Source: an uncultured Eggerthellaceae bacterium
Lineage (GTDB): Bacteria; Actinomycetota; Coriobacteriia; Coriobacteriales; Eggerthellaceae
DNA length: 5,988 nucleotides
NCBI GenBank assembly: GCA_934630905.1
Contig: CAKTXN010000102.1
Location: forward strand, 1-5,988
Direction of reading: 5' to 3'
The notes under the pieces were generated by a model. That model saw only the letters and a list, made by a program, of their open reading frames with translations, was not told the origin of the DNA and searched no databases. Shown in pieces: positions 4,608-5,988 of this stretch. The translations under genes were made by a program, and so were the position numbers. Within the stretch, counting starts at the first letter, position 1. Each line of letters opens with the position of its first letter.

Positions 4608-5628
4608 ACAGCAAATTCAGCACTGGAACGAAGAACGCCGTGAAAGTAACACGGTGAGCTATCGCATGACGCATTCGCCGGAGCGTTGTGTGAAATGCGG
4701 TCTGTGCATTGCGTTTTGCCCCTGTGACGTGCTGGAAGAAGACGAAAACGGCTATCCGGTGGCGGCGCATCCCGAGCTGTGCGTGGGTTGCACCACGTGC
4801 GCGGGAAATTGCCCCACGCGTTCGCTGACCATCGATGCGCTGGGCGACGCCACGTTCGACGCGACCTTTGCCAACGAACCGCGCGCGGAACAGATTTGCA
4901 ACGACCTGCACCAACAATACGTCGAATGGCAGCGCATTTGCATGGAGAAGCTGGGCCTGCGCTGGCAGCCGGTGGCGGTGAGCCTTATCGATAAAGACGA
5001 GCTTCTGCCCGATGCCCCCATGCCGACCGAGAACCTGCGCTTCTGCCAGGCGATGATGGCGGCGCGTCGTGGCGCGTCGATTCTTATGCCGCCGTTCAAG
5101 CATTCCTGCCCCGATGGCACGTCTATTTTTGGCATGACGGGCGTTCCCGAAAAGCTGGCAACGGGCGAGATTTACGTGCTGTTCCATAAGTTGGTGAACG
5201 CCGAAGCCGCAGCTCAGATGGTGCGCGAGCGCCCCACGCTGCCTGCTCACAGCAAGCGCGCGACATATGTGGCTCCGCTGAATAAAACGGTGCGCGAGCC
5301 CGAAGTCGTAGTGTTCACCGGCACGCCCGAGCACATGATGTGGCTGTGCATGTCCATGGCGTACTACACCGGCCATCGCTTCGACTTCAAGGCGAGCGGC
5401 TACAACTCCATGTGCGTCGAGGCCGTTTTGTACCCCTGGCTTGAGCAGCAGCCCAACATCACATTCGGTTGCTACGGCTGTCGCGCCGCCACCGACCTGG
5501 GCGAAGACATGATGTTCATGGGTGTGCCCGTAAGCGCCATGCCTACCATTGTGAAGGGTCTAACGGAGCTGGCGAAGAAGAGCATCCCCGACTCGCGCAA
5601 CAAGATTTACGTGCCGCCTATCATGTAG
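4594..5628 (+). CDS. Ferredoxin (2 x [4Fe-4S]) fused to a DUF169 domain
   Basis: 344 residues from ATG 4594, with GAGAGGGA a few bases upstream, to TAG 5626-5628. Residues about 25-85 form a bacterial-type ferredoxin domain with two full cluster motifs: C32-x2-C35-x2-C38-x3-C42-P and C63-x2-C66-x2-C69-x3-C73-P, each able to bind a [4Fe-4S] cluster. Residues about 100-335 match the DUF169 family: WQPVAVSLID, RFCQAMMAARRG (149-160), HSCPDGTSIFGM, a PLNKTVREPEVVVFTGTPEHMMW stretch (228-250), GYNSMCVEAVLYPWL and the Gly/Cys signature FGCYGCRAATDLGEDMMFMGVP (291-312). C151, C172, C274, C293 and C296 fall in these conserved blocks and may bind metal or a cofactor. No signal peptide or membrane helix, so cytoplasmic. 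The DUF169 function is not established; an electron-transfer-dependent enzyme is an inference. It has its own candidate promoter and a long structured leader. Confidence 0.9.
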   Translation: MEEIEQQIQHWNEERRESNTVSYRMTHSPERCVKCGLCIAFCPCDVLEEDENGYPVAAHPELCVGCTTCAGNCPTRSLTIDALGDATFDATFANEPRAEQICNDLHQQYVEWQRICMEKLGLRWQPVAVSLIDKDELLPDAPMPTENLRFCQAMMAARRGASILMPPFKHSCPDGTSIFGMTGVPEKLATGEIYVLFHKLVNAEAAAQMVRERPTLPAHSKRATYVAPLNKTVREPEVVVFTGTPEHMMWLCMSMAYYTGHRFDFKASGYNSMCVEAVLYPWLEQQPNITFGCYGCRAATDLGEDMMFMGVPVSAMPTIVKGLTELAKKSIPDSRNKIYVPPIM

Positions 5629-5652
5629 GCTGGCTTGGTGAAGGTACGTGGC

Positions 5653-5674
5653 GAAGGTGCGCGGTGGCTCCTTC
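5653..5674 (+). terminator. Weak hairpin after the DUF169 gene
   Basis: GAAGG (5653-5657) pairs with CCTTC (5670-5674), with two more G-C pairs inside across a T-T mismatch. It lies 24 bases after the stop, but only a mixed T/G stretch follows, so readthrough into the next gene is plausible. Confidence 0.2.
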
Positions 5675-5728
5675 TCCGGTTTGTTGCGCCCGAAGCGAAT
5701 AACGAGATCGATAGAGAAAGGCCTGTTC

Positions 5729-5988
5729 ATGGCTGATTTATTCACGTTGCGTCCTGCGCGCGAGGAAGATGCGGATACGGTTAACGCATATGCCTCGTGG
5801 GAAGGCATGGACGATATGCCGTCCATGGAAAACATTACCGTTGCCCAGAGCGCGGCCGGCGATATTGTGGGCTTTTTGCGCGTGGCACATGGTGCAAACG
5901 GCGTGGTGCACGTGAATCCGGTTGTCACGGTGTCCACGTGGCGCGGGTATGGCGTGGGGCGCGCGCTTATGGACGATGCGCTGCAACG
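5729..5988 (+). CDS. GNAT-family N-acetyltransferase, 5' part
   Basis: ATG 5729 is preceded by GAGAAAGG (5714-5721) seven bases upstream. The frame is open to the window edge, so only the first 86 residues are seen. They show the GNAT order: an N-terminal strand LFTLRPAREEDADTV (4-18), a strand QSAAGDIVGFLRVA (40-53), and the acetyl-CoA-binding motif A region VHVNPVVTVSTWRGYGVGRAL (60-80), where R72-G-Y-G-V-G77 fits the Q/R-x-x-G-x-G/A pyrophosphate loop. Such enzymes transfer an acetyl group to an amine; the substrate cannot be told from this part. It lies 100 bases downstream of the DUF169 gene on the same strand and could be cotranscribed with it. Confidence 0.85.
   Translation, partial: MADLFTLRPAREEDADTVNAYASWEGMDDMPSMENITVAQSAAGDIVGFLRVAHGANGVVHVNPVVTVSTWRGYGVGRALMDDALQ

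Noticed and set aside
4513..5376. 287-codon open frame on the minus strand
   Set aside because: It lies antisense to the well-supported ferredoxin-DUF169 gene, is rich in His/Arg as expected for a shadow frame in GC-rich DNA, and matches no family I know.

Overview
The window reads as a G+C-rich bacterial chromosome segment with tightly packed genes and two AT-richer intergenic spacers. Gene content (an oxygen-independent style ferredoxin protein, a membrane-anchored universal stress protein and folate-branch genes) and protein style fit an anaerobic gut actinobacterium, probably of the Eggerthellaceae (Coriobacteriia). That placement is inferred from family resemblance and not demonstrated. 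No rRNA, tRNA, CRISPR array, transposase or phage gene was found.

Layout. (1) Positions 1-1897 hold the 3' part of a class IV aminotransferase gene, pabC, overlapping by 25 bases the complete aminodeoxychorismate synthase component I gene, pabB; together they make p-aminobenzoate for folate. (2) A short spacer with an 11-bp perfect hairpin separates pabB from a convergent gene. (3) Positions 2022-2732 (minus) encode a fusion of a three-helix PQ-loop/SemiSWEET-like membrane module with an ATP-binding UspA domain. (4) A 261-bp divergent spacer holds a candidate promoter for the usp gene, an AT-rich dyad that may be a LysR operator, and a possible 22-codon Cys-rich ORF. (5) Positions 2994-3851 encode a LysR-type regulator. 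(6) Positions 3852-4593 hold no convincing gene but are rich in structure: a stem-loop, two 54-base inverted arms (42/54 identical) around a 120-base AT-rich spacer, then a candidate promoter, GC-rich direct repeats and a strong hairpin in the presumed leader of the next gene. (7) Positions 4594-5628 encode a two-cluster ferredoxin fused to a DUF169 domain. (8) From 5729 a GNAT acetyltransferase starts and runs off the window.

How the parts relate. PabB and PabC act in sequence (chorismate to aminodeoxychorismate to p-aminobenzoate); the glutamine amidotransferase partner PabA is not visible and may lie upstream. The LysR gene diverges from the usp fusion, the classic arrangement for a regulator controlling its neighbour. 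The ferredoxin-DUF169 protein has its own promoter-like sequence and long leader and probably forms its own unit or a loose one with the acetyltransferase. The most unusual items are the two domain fusions and the inverted-repeat spacer; nothing here proves a new defence or mobile system.
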